Positions 1 to 5,154 of a stretch of DNA of 6,549 bases are shown in pieces. The stretch's first letter is position 1, and every line of letters starts with the position of its first letter. Made by a program: the position numbers and the translations under genes. The notes under the pieces are model-generated. The model saw only the letters and a program-made list of their open reading frames with translations. It was not told where the DNA came from and did not search any database. The stretch is from NCBI GenBank assembly GCA_900552875.1, contig USCS01000089.1, positions 1 to 6,549 on the forward strand, read 5' to 3'. The stretch comes from an uncultured Collinsella sp. (GTDB taxonomy: Bacteria > Actinomycetota > Coriobacteriia > Coriobacteriales > Coriobacteriaceae).

Positions 1-16
1 AACGCAAGGGGGACGT

Positions 17-1123
17 ATGCTGCGCATCGCGACCATCGGCACATCCATGATTACCGACGACTTTATCCAGGTCGTCAACGCCAACGACCAAGCCGCGTTT
101 GTGGGCACGCTCTCGCGCGATGCGGATCGCGGCGCCGCCTTCACCGCTAAGCACGGCGGCGAGCGTAACTTCACCGCACTTGACGAGCTTGCGTCTGCCG
201 ACGACGTCGATGCCGTCTACATCGGCAGCCCTAACGCACTTCACTACGAGCAGGCCCTTGCCTGCATCGCCGGTGGCAAGCACGTCATCGTCGAGAAGCC
301 CTTCTGCGCCACCGAGGCGCAGGCGCTGGAAGTCTTCCGCGCTGCCGAGGCAGCGGGCGTCGTGGCCCTCGAGGCCATGCGCCCGCTCCATGACCCCGCT
401 TTCCACGCCGTCGAGGACGCCCTGGGCGAGATTGCGCCCATTCGTCGCGCCTCACTGCGCTTTGGCAAGTATTCTTCGCGCTACAACGAGGTTCTCGCGG
501 GGCGCGCCACCAATATCTTCGACTGCCACATGGCCTCGGGCTCCCTCATGGACATTGGCGTCTACACCGTCGAGCCCATGGTCGAAATCTTCGGCATGCC
601 CTCCGGTCTTACGAGCATGACTACCCTGCTCGATCCCACCACGCGACAGCTCACGCACGGCCCCATCGACGGCTGCGGTTCCATCCTCGCCAGCTATGGC
701 GGAGGCCGCATCTCCGTCGAGCTCGCGCACTCCAAAATTACGAATGACCTGCTGCCCTCGCAGATCGAAGGCGAGCGTGGCACTATCCAGATCGACCATC
801 TGTCCACGCCCCGCAACGTCCGCATCGACTATCGCGGCGATGTCGTACGCGGCTCGGCGACCGAGGCACCGCGCGAACAGGGCGACAACGGCCGCGTGCT
901 CAACCTGCCCAAATCGAGCAACACTATGGAATACGAACTCACGGACTTTATCACCGCCATCGGCGGCATCGATAACGTTAGGGAAGAGATTTGGGAGACC
1001 CCGGCGGGACGCCACGAGCTTGGCCACTACCGCGATGTCACGCTCGTCTCACTGCGCATCATGGATGCCGTGCGCCAGCAGGCCGGCATTACCTTCCCGG
1101 CCGACGCAGGCAAGCAGGCATAG
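17..1123 (+). CDS. Gfo/Idh/MocA family NAD(P)-dependent oxidoreductase
   Basis: This 368-residue cytoplasmic protein has the usual length and two-domain layout of the Gfo/Idh/MocA family, which oxidises or reduces sugars, inositols and related polyols with NAD(P). The N-terminal Rossmann strand and glycine turn read LRIATIGTS (residues 2-10), a variant of GxGxxA. The family EKP motif is at residues 93-95 (VEKPF), and its lysine, K94, is normally catalytic. The C-terminal domain contains GSLMDIGVY (175-183), the counterpart of the family's D-I-G-x-H/Y segment. The start is supported by an AAGGGGGA ribosome site at 7-13, 3 bases before the ATG. The gene ends 2 bases before the acylphosphatase gene, so the two are probably co-transcribed. 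The substrate cannot be told from sequence, because the family is very diverse and no sugar-utilisation genes lie nearby. Family call secure; specificity unknown. Confidence 0.93.
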   Translation: MLRIATIGTSMITDDFIQVVNANDQAAFVGTLSRDADRGAAFTAKHGGERNFTALDELASADDVDAVYIGSPNALHYEQALACIAGGKHVIVEKPFCATEAQALEVFRAAEAAGVVALEAMRPLHDPAFHAVEDALGEIAPIRRASLRFGKYSSRYNEVLAGRATNIFDCHMASGSLMDIGVYTVEPMVEIFGMPSGLTSMTTLLDPTTRQLTHGPIDGCGSILASYGGGRISVELAHSKITNDLLPSQIEGERGTIQIDHLSTPRNVRIDYRGDVVRGSATEAPREQGDNGRVLNLPKSSNTMEYELTDFITAIGGIDNVREEIWETPAGRHELGHYRDVTLVSLRIMDAVRQQAGITFPADAGKQA

Positions 1124-1125
1124 CG

Positions 1126-1536
1126 ATGGGCCTCTTCGATACGTTTTTCTCCAGCGTCACCGGCGGCAGTCGAGAGCCTCAAAAACCGTCAAACGTCGAG
1201 CTCGAGCTGCGCCGCAGGCTTACTGTGCTTGCAAGCGACGAGGCCACTCAAGACACTCCCCTGCGCTATTTCCTGCGCTGGGAGGGGCAGGTCCAGGGCG
1301 TTGGTTTTCGCTTTACCAACACCAACCTCGCGCAGGCACGCGCACTCACCGGCTGGGTGCGTAACATGGAAGACGGCTCAGTCGAGATGGAGATACAGGG
1401 AGCTCCGGCAAACGTCCTATCTCATCTCGAGGCGCTTCATGCCTCCTACGAGCGCATGGGAACGCGTTTTCGCCTCGTAGACGCCCAGGCCCGAGCCCCA
1501 CTTGCCAATGAAGACGGTTTCAGTCCTCATTATTAG
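1126..1536 (+). CDS. Acylphosphatase with N-terminal extension
   Basis: Acylphosphatase hydrolyses carboxyl-phosphate bonds such as those in acetyl phosphate or 1,3-bisphosphoglycerate. The 136-residue product carries the family signature GQVQGVGFR (54-62). The phosphate-binding arginine is R62 and the catalytic asparagine is N80, in GWVRNMEDGSVEM. The domain fills about residues 46-136 and matches the usual size of around 90 residues. The first 45 residues are extra: a phenylalanine-rich start (MGLFDTFFSS) followed by a charged stretch, with no clear signal peptide. I chose ATG 1126 because it follows the oxidoreductase stop by 2 bases and has a weak AGG 7 bases upstream. The frame stays open further upstream, but that would overlap the oxidoreductase. 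An internal GTG at 1225 would give a family-length protein but has a poor ribosome site. Function secure; exact start less so. Confidence 0.9.
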   Translation: MGLFDTFFSSVTGGSREPQKPSNVELELRRRLTVLASDEATQDTPLRYFLRWEGQVQGVGFRFTNTNLAQARALTGWVRNMEDGSVEMEIQGAPANVLSHLEALHASYERMGTRFRLVDAQARAPLANEDGFSPHY

Positions 1537-1563
1537 TATTGTGTGCTAAATACGGTATCATTT
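1533..1563 (+). promoter_or_regulatory. Possible promoter and operator of the Fur-family gene
   Basis: The AT-rich gap before the regulator contains TATCAT at 1556-1561, a 5/6 match to a -10 box. A weak TTAGTA lies at 1533-1538 with a 17-base spacer. An inverted repeat ATAC-g-GTAT (1550-1558) overlaps the -10. Read as a 7-1-7 site centred on 1554, the half sites agree at only 4 of 7 positions, so it is at best a degenerate Fur/PerR-type box. Autoregulation is common in this family, but the match here is weak. Confidence 0.28.
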
Positions 1564-1597
1564 ACCTACGACCGTTAATAGAAAAGAGGCGAGGCGC

Positions 1598-1978
1598 ATG
1601 GCGGTGCAAAGAAGGAATACCAGGCAGCGAAAGCTGGTTCTTGACGCCGTGCGCCAAAGCTATAACCATCCCACCGCCGACGAAATCTACAACGTCGTGC
1701 GCGCGCAGGATGACAAAATCAGCCGCGGTACGGTCTACCGCAACCTCAATCTCTTGGCCGACGCCGGCGAGATCCTCTCCATCAAGACGCCGGGCGGCAG
1801 CCGCTTCGATCGCACGATCGAGCCGCACGCACATATCATCTGCACCTCATGCAGCCGCGTCATCGACGTACCGCTCCCCTTCGATGCCCAGCTCGACGCC
1901 AAAGCGTCCGAGCAAATCGGCTGGCACGTCACGTCGCACTACACCATCTTCGAGGGTCTCTGCCCCGACTGCCGGTAG
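1598..1978 (+). CDS. Fur-family metal-dependent regulator, PerR-like
   Basis: This is a DNA-binding metalloregulator of 126 residues, slightly shorter at the N terminus than Bacillus PerR (about 145). The winged-helix part includes HPTADEIY (24-31) and the recognition helix SRGTVYRNLNLL (42-53). Structural zinc would be held by C82/C85 (CTSC) and C122/C125 (CPDC). By alignment from memory with B. subtilis PerR, the sensory metal ligands H37, D85, H91, H93 and D104 correspond to H24, D71, H77, H79 and D90, so all five are present. Asp rather than Glu at the last position is the PerR-type state linked to peroxide sensing. Against that, R48 aligns with PerR N61, where Fur proteins carry Arg. The ATG follows AAGAGG (1584-1589) with an 8-base spacer. 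The stop codon lies in the long palindrome that follows. A Zur or Fur role is possible; PerR is favoured from the ligands. Confidence 0.88.
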   Translation: MAVQRRNTRQRKLVLDAVRQSYNHPTADEIYNVVRAQDDKISRGTVYRNLNLLADAGEILSIKTPGGSRFDRTIEPHAHIICTSCSRVIDVPLPFDAQLDAKASEQIGWHVTSHYTIFEGLCPDCR

Positions 1979-2059
1979 ATGTTTGGAACATGCCTTAAAA
2001 TCCACCTTTCCGCACTTTGCAGCAAAAAGTAGATTTCTAGACATGTCCCAAATGTCTAC
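1975..2059. repeat. 85-bp imperfect palindrome spanning two convergent stop codons
   Basis: The left arm (1975-2009) and the right arm (2025-2059) are inverted copies matching at 27 of 35 positions, around a 15-base centre (2010-2024). Both ends read GTAGA inward, and that terminal GTAG supplies the TAG stop of the regulator (1976-1978) and the TAG stop of the HAD gene (2058-2056, minus strand). The inner part also holds a perfect 7-bp inverted repeat TAGACAT/ATGTCTA (2038-2044 and 2052-2058). Counting G-U pairs, minus-strand RNA would fold better (27 Watson-Crick plus 5 wobble) than plus-strand RNA (27 plus 2). No T-tract follows the stem in either direction, so it is not a textbook intrinsic terminator. 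It could still end transcription in both directions, or be a REP/MITE-like dispersed element. The structure is plain; its role is inferred. Confidence 0.78.
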
Positions 2060-2853
2060 TCAGCAAGTAGCCGACGCAGCTCTTCTTCGACCGTGCGCAC
2101 GTAGCGGACGCGGTCGTTAATGCCACGCATAGAGGGGTTGCAGCTCTCCATCAGATAGGGATGGCCCACTACGTTGAGCATGTCGCGGTCGTTCTCGTTA
2201 TCGCCAAACGCCATCATCTCATCGGGCGAAATACCCAAGGCACGACCGTAATCGGCAAGCGCGGAACCCTTACCCGAATCAAAGCCGATAAAGTCCGTCC
2301 ATTCGGTTCCCGACGTCATCACGTCGACACGGTCGCTAAAGAGGCGCTCGAAATACTCCAGCGCCGCCGGCTGATTCACCTCGGGCGTCTGGAAGGCAAT
2401 CTTAATGACGTCCTCGTCGATGTCCTCGGGACGGTCGACCACCGCCACATCGCAGTGGACCTCATAGCGCAAATGGTCGACGAACGCATCGTTGCCGCTC
2501 ATGGTGTAGAGGCGTCCCTCACACGAAAGGGTCACGTCGGCATGGGGATACGCAACCACGGCATTCGCGATATCCATAGCAAGGCTACGCTCCATGGAAC
2601 GCTTGACAACGGCACGCCCCTCGCTCATCACCAGGGCTCCGTTTTCGCATACATAGGCGAGCTCATCGGCCACCGGGGCAAACAGGTAGCGCAAGCTCGC
2701 ATATTGACGACCGCTCGCCGGCATAAACACGATGCCGCGACGATGCAGTTCATCGATAAGCTCAAAGGCCTCGGAACGCGGCTCGCGCTCCCCCGGATGC
2801 AGCAACGTGCCGTCCAAATCGCATGCAATCAGCTTGATTCCCTCAAGACCCAT
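2056..2853 (-). CDS. HAD-superfamily hydrolase, Cof type
   Basis: This is a 265-residue cytoplasmic phosphatase of the Cof-type (IIB cap) HAD family, which dephosphorylates sugar phosphates, nucleotides or flavin/pyridoxal phosphates. All four HAD motifs are visible: DLDGTLL with nucleophile D12 and acid D14, SGR at 47-49, the motif III lysine K195 in GKGSAL, and GDNENDRDM at 217-225 with the magnesium aspartates. The cap domain fills about residues 80-185. The start is debatable. ATG 2853 places the protein five residues before the first strand and has GGGGA 5 bases upstream. A strong AGGAGG (2873-2868) sits 14 bases from this ATG but only 2 bases from an in-frame TTG at 2865, too close for that codon. 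It follows the UreE-like gene on the same strand across an 82-base gap containing hairpins, so co-transcription is possible but not assured. The substrate cannot be predicted. Confidence 0.92.
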   Translation of the reverse strand: MGLEGIKLIACDLDGTLLHPGEREPRSEAFELIDELHRRGIVFMPASGRQYASLRYLFAPVADELAYVCENGALVMSEGRAVVKRSMERSLAMDIANAVVAYPHADVTLSCEGRLYTMSGNDAFVDHLRYEVHCDVAVVDRPEDIDEDVIKIAFQTPEVNQPAALEYFERLFSDRVDVMTSGTEWTDFIGFDSGKGSALADYGRALGISPDEMMAFGDNENDRDMLNVVGHPYLMESCNPSMRGINDRVRYVRTVEEELRRLLAE

Positions 2854-2880
2854 ACGCTTCCCCAAAGCCTCCTATCAACA

Positions 2881-2923
2881 GCAAGACGGACCTTGATTGG
2901 TCGCCCCTCAAAGCCCGTCTTGC
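2881..2923 (-). other. Hairpin in the leader of the HAD gene
   Basis: GCAAGACGG (2881-2889) and CCGTCTTGC (2915-2923) form a perfect 9-bp stem. Inside it, after a 3x3 internal loop, TTGA (2893-2896) pairs with TCAA (2908-2911), leaving an 11-base loop. It lies between the UreE-like stop and the HAD ribosome site, 7 bases before AGGAGG in the transcript. No U-tract follows on the minus strand, so it is more likely an RNA-processing, attenuating or stabilising hairpin than an intrinsic terminator. Confidence 0.5.
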
Positions 2924-2927
2924 GCAT

Positions 2928-2954
2928 ACGCGCGCTTAGCCGCGCGTCTTTTTT
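2928..2954 (+). terminator. Intrinsic-terminator-like hairpin facing the plus strand
   Basis: ACGCGCG (2928-2934) and CGCGCGT (2941-2947) make a perfect 7-bp GC-rich stem with a 6-base loop, followed at once by CTTTTTT (2948-2954). This is the form of a rho-independent terminator on the plus strand. No plus-strand gene lies just upstream, and the element overlaps the last codons and stop of the minus-strand UreE-like gene. It may stop antisense transcription running through from the Fur-family gene. It may also be a by-product of the C-terminal Lys-Lys codons, which supply the A/T tract. Confidence 0.4.
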
Positions 2955-3514
2955 ACGATGGTAAAGTCCGGAGCCATGCTCACGACGACCTCCGCCGCAC
3001 TCGACGCAAAGCGCCGGTCCGTATCGAGTTCACGGGTAACCACCGAGAGGCGAACGCCCTCGATACCCCGGAGCATGCGGCCCAAAACAGGCTGCACCGG
3101 CGTATACATGCGCACGGTATGCTCGTCCGAGTCGCCCCGGAAGAGCGGCGCATGCATGTTGCCGATCTCCCAGCACGCATGCGCGAGCGCAATCGGATCC
3201 ATGCGGTCGACTTCGACCAAATAAACCTCGGCGCTGCGCAGGCGCACGACAACCGCCACGGGCACCACGCCCGAACGGTCAATGGCGAGCACGTCGCCGT
3301 CGGCAAGACGACCACCGTCGGTAGCATCCGGCCGAACATCGATCGTGCGCCCCAGCTCCGTCACGCCCGCAAACGCGCATACATCAGCCTGGTCCCAATC
3401 GAGCAGTAGCTCATCGACCTCAAAGACACCGCCCAGCTCCCGGCGAAGCAAAAGCTCATAGGACGGGTCGTTGAGATTTCCGAGGCACGTTGTCGAAACC
3501 AGATTTGCAGGCAT
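2936..3514 (-). CDS. ureE: UreE-like nickel metallochaperone
   Basis: UreE dimers bind nickel and hand it to the urease maturation complex. This 192-residue protein matches UreE best in its second half. GGRLADGDVLAID (67-79) is the typical L-x-x-GD turn, followed by repeated valine-rich strands. DPIALAHACWEIGNMHAPL (106-124) closely parallels the DPF-LA-AC-HLGNRH-PL block of Klebsiella UreE. H121 in GNMH would be the interface nickel ligand (H96 in Klebsiella). The next segment, PVLGRMLRG (142-150), also fits. It is longer than the usual 150-160 residues, with about 35 extra N-terminal residues, and lacks the His-rich C-terminal tail. The start lies 3 bases after the SlyD-like stop; the likely ribosome site GAGGA is inside the last slyD codons, implying translational coupling. 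No urease subunit, UreF, UreG or UreH is in the window, so its client is unknown. Confidence 0.8.
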   Translation of the reverse strand: MPANLVSTTCLGNLNDPSYELLLRRELGGVFEVDELLLDWDQADVCAFAGVTELGRTIDVRPDATDGGRLADGDVLAIDRSGVVPVAVVVRLRSAEVYLVEVDRMDPIALAHACWEIGNMHAPLFRGDSDEHTVRMYTPVQPVLGRMLRGIEGVRLSVVTRELDTDRRFASSAAEVVVSMAPDFTIVKKTRG

Positions 3515-3517
3515 AGC

Positions 3518-3946
3518 CTAATCCTCGACCTCGACGAGCTCGATATCGAAGTTGAGATCCTTGCCGGCAAGCTCGTGGTTGGCATCGAGCGTCACAGCCT
3601 CGGGCGTCACGTCAATGACGACGGCGGGGACAGGCATGCCACTCGGCGTGGACAGGAAGAGCTTCATGCCCTTCTCGATCTGCTCGATGTTGGGAACCTG
3701 CTCGGCCGGGAAGGTAATAACCATCTCAGGATTGTGCTCGCCGTAGGCATCGGCAGCCGGGATGTGCACGGTCTTCTTCTCGCCCACCTGCATGTCGACA
3801 ACAGCGGCGTCGAAGCCCTTGATCATCTGACCGGCGCCGCAGGTGAACTCCAGCGGCTCGCCGCGATCGTAGGAGCTATCGAACTGCGTGCCGTCGTCGA
3901 GCGTGCCGCGATAATGGGTCTTGACCTTCTTGCCCTGGTTGGACAT
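3518..3946 (-). CDS. slyD: SlyD-like FKBP-type peptidyl-prolyl isomerase
   Basis: This cytoplasmic prolyl cis-trans isomerase and chaperone has 142 residues. The split FKBP domain covers about residues 1-68 and 126-142. The inserted flap (IF) domain characteristic of SlyD lies between, about 70-125. Typical segments are VKTHYRGTLDDG (8-19), GAGQMIKGFD (37-46), AYGEHNPE (67-74) and NHELAGKDLNFDIELVEV (123-140). The long His/Cys-rich metal-binding tail of E. coli SlyD is absent; the protein ends VEVED. I chose ATG 3946 because GGAGG sits 5 bases upstream. An in-frame ATG at 3976 would add ten unconserved residues with no ribosome site. It heads the minus-strand operon with the UreE-like gene. 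In E. coli SlyD assists nickel insertion into hydrogenase, so pairing with UreE is meaningful, although many bacteria use such proteins as general foldases. Confidence 0.93.
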   Translation of the reverse strand: MSNQGKKVKTHYRGTLDDGTQFDSSYDRGEPLEFTCGAGQMIKGFDAAVVDMQVGEKKTVHIPAADAYGEHNPEMVITFPAEQVPNIEQIEKGMKLFLSTPSGMPVPAVVIDVTPEAVTLDANHELAGKDLNFDIELVEVED

Positions 3947-4066
3947 GGTAACCTCCGTGATAAGGGCGGCGCACAACGCAGGCCGCCGTGAACATATGGC
4001 GCTAACTATACCCTAGTCATACAATTCAATGACAGTTTGCAAAGAAACGCTGCAACCGGAGGAACC
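3947..4066. promoter_or_regulatory. Divergent intergenic region between slyD and the dipeptidase gene
   Basis: These 120 bases separate two divergent genes and must carry promoters for both. On the minus strand, TATAGT (4010-4005) is a 5/6 match to -10, with CTGTCA (4035-4030) as a -35 at a long 19-base spacer; it would give slyD a leader of about 50 bases. On the plus strand, TACAAT (4020-4025) is a 5/6 -10 match without a convincing -35. Good ribosome sites flank the region: GGAGG for slyD and GGAGGA (4058-4063) for the dipeptidase. In the slyD leader, GGCGGC (3965-3970) and GCCGCC (3982-3987) could form a 6-bp hairpin. The region is certainly regulatory; the individual boxes are weak. Confidence 0.4.
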
Positions 4067-5080
4067 ATGGCATATCCCGTATTTGACCTACACTGCGACA
4101 CCGCCGACCGAATCGGCTGGGCCACGCTCGATCTCGACCTGCGCTTTACCGCCGGCACCGACGGTTATTTCCCCGGCGACGAAACGCATCCGCAAGATTT
4201 CGACCTCATCGAGGGCAACGCCTGCGCCATCTCGCTCGCAAAGATCGGCAACACGCCGTGGGCACAGTGCTTCGCCACGTTTGTCCCCGACGAGATTCCC
4301 ACCGCCCACGCCGCGCGCTTCCAGGCGCAAATCATGGCGCATATGAGCGGCCAGGCAATGCTCAACCACGACCGCATGGTCAACGTACGCAGTGCCGCAG
4401 ACATTCGCCCCGCGCTCAAGGACGGTAAGGTCGCTTGCATCCACACCATCGAAAACGCCACGTTCTTTGCCGAGGACCCCGCACTGATCGAGGTGCTCAA
4501 GAGCTTGGGCGTGCTTATGTCGTCACTCAGCTGGAACGCGCAGGGACCGCTCGCGAGCGGACACGATACCCACGCCGGCCTCACCGCCGCCGGCATCGAG
4601 GCACTTACGCAGATGGAGCACGCCGGCATGGTACTCGACGTCTCCCACCTCAACGATGAGTGCTTTGACGAGGTTGTCGCCCACGCCACGCGCCCCTTCG
4701 TCGCCAGCCACTCCAACTCCCGTGCGGTTTGCGGCGTCAAGCGCAACCTCACCGACGACCAGTTCCGCACCATTCGCGACATGGGCGGCATCGTCGGCCT
4801 CAACTACTGCAGCGAGTTCCTATCCAACGACGCAACCGACAAGACCGCCGCAGACGTCACCTTCGACCAGCTGGCGGCACATATCGAGCACTGGCTCGAC
4901 CTGGGCGGCGAGGACGTCATCGCGCTCGGCGGCGACTGGGACGGTGCCACGGTGCCCGCTTTCCTCTCCGATGCCAGCATGATGCCCGAGTTCCAGAACA
5001 TGCTTTCCAAGCATTTTGGCAAGACCGTGATGCAGAAGCTCTGTAGCGACAACGCGCTTGCCTTCTTTGAGCGTTATTAA
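4067..5080 (+). CDS. Membrane-dipeptidase family protein (peptidase M19)
   Basis: This zinc dipeptidase has 337 residues and belongs to the renal dipeptidase (M19) family, whose bacterial members cleave various L-L or L-D dipeptides. The metal ligands of the (beta/alpha)8 barrel are all recognisable: H9 and D11 in DLHCDT, bridging E129 in HTIENA, H194 in LDVSHL and H215 in VASHSN. The catalytic aspartate is D290 in ALGGDWDG. R226 in VKRN corresponds to the substrate-binding arginine of the human enzyme. Despite the family name there is no signal peptide or membrane segment, so a cytoplasmic location is expected. ATG 4067 is chosen because GGAGGA (4058-4063) precedes it by 3 bases; an in-frame ATG at 4037 lacks such a site. 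It is probably the first gene of a unit with the YgjP-like peptidase, although a strong hairpin separates them. The substrate is not determined. Confidence 0.94.
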   Translation: MAYPVFDLHCDTADRIGWATLDLDLRFTAGTDGYFPGDETHPQDFDLIEGNACAISLAKIGNTPWAQCFATFVPDEIPTAHAARFQAQIMAHMSGQAMLNHDRMVNVRSAADIRPALKDGKVACIHTIENATFFAEDPALIEVLKSLGVLMSSLSWNAQGPLASGHDTHAGLTAAGIEALTQMEHAGMVLDVSHLNDECFDEVVAHATRPFVASHSNSRAVCGVKRNLTDDQFRTIRDMGGIVGLNYCSEFLSNDATDKTAADVTFDQLAAHIEHWLDLGGEDVIALGGDWDGATVPAFLSDASMMPEFQNMLSKHFGKTVMQKLCSDNALAFFERY

Positions 5081-5096
5081 TTTCACATCCCTTGAG

Positions 5097-5132
5097 CGGG
5101 CCGGCATGCCGAACGGTCGACATGCCGGCCCG
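5097..5132 (+). terminator. Strong GC-rich hairpin between the two peptidase genes
   Basis: CGGGCCGGCATG (5097-5108) and CATGCCGGCCCG (5121-5132) are a perfect 12-bp inverted repeat with a 12-base loop. It begins 16 bases after the dipeptidase stop and ends 10 bases before the next ribosome site (5143-5148). No T-tract follows, so termination would be partial or need another factor. It could instead separate expression of the two genes by attenuation or mRNA stabilisation. Confidence 0.5.
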
Positions 5133-5154
5133 TCCCCAATCTGAAGGACCGCTT

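Noticed and set aside
452..1027. Minus-strand open frame of 191 codons opposite the oxidoreductase
   Set aside because: It is a shadow of a clear Gfo/Idh/MocA gene; no ribosome site or recognisable domain.
991..1125. Upstream extension of the acylphosphatase frame
   Set aside because: It would overlap 133 bases of the oxidoreductase, and the added residues are out-of-frame translation of that gene.
1975..2059. Classical rho-independent terminator for the regulator gene
   Set aside because: The stem is not followed by a T-tract on either strand, so it is listed as a palindromic repeat with possible terminator activity instead.
2161..2964. Plus-strand open frame of 267 codons opposite the HAD gene
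   Set aside because: It is antisense to a gene with all four HAD motifs, its product resembles no family I know, and long antisense frames are expected at this GC content.
3947..3976. Ten-residue N-terminal extension of SlyD
   Set aside because: ATG 3946 has GGAGG 5 bases upstream and starts at the usual family position; the upstream ATG has no site.
3575..3991. Plus-strand open frame opposite slyD
   Set aside because: The minus-strand frame matches SlyD throughout; the product of this one is unfamiliar and mirrors GC-rich codons.
5092..5154. Longer N terminus of the YgjP-like protein
   Set aside because: The extra codons run through the hairpin, lack a ribosome site and do not resemble the family, whereas TTG 5155 has GAAGGA at correct spacing.
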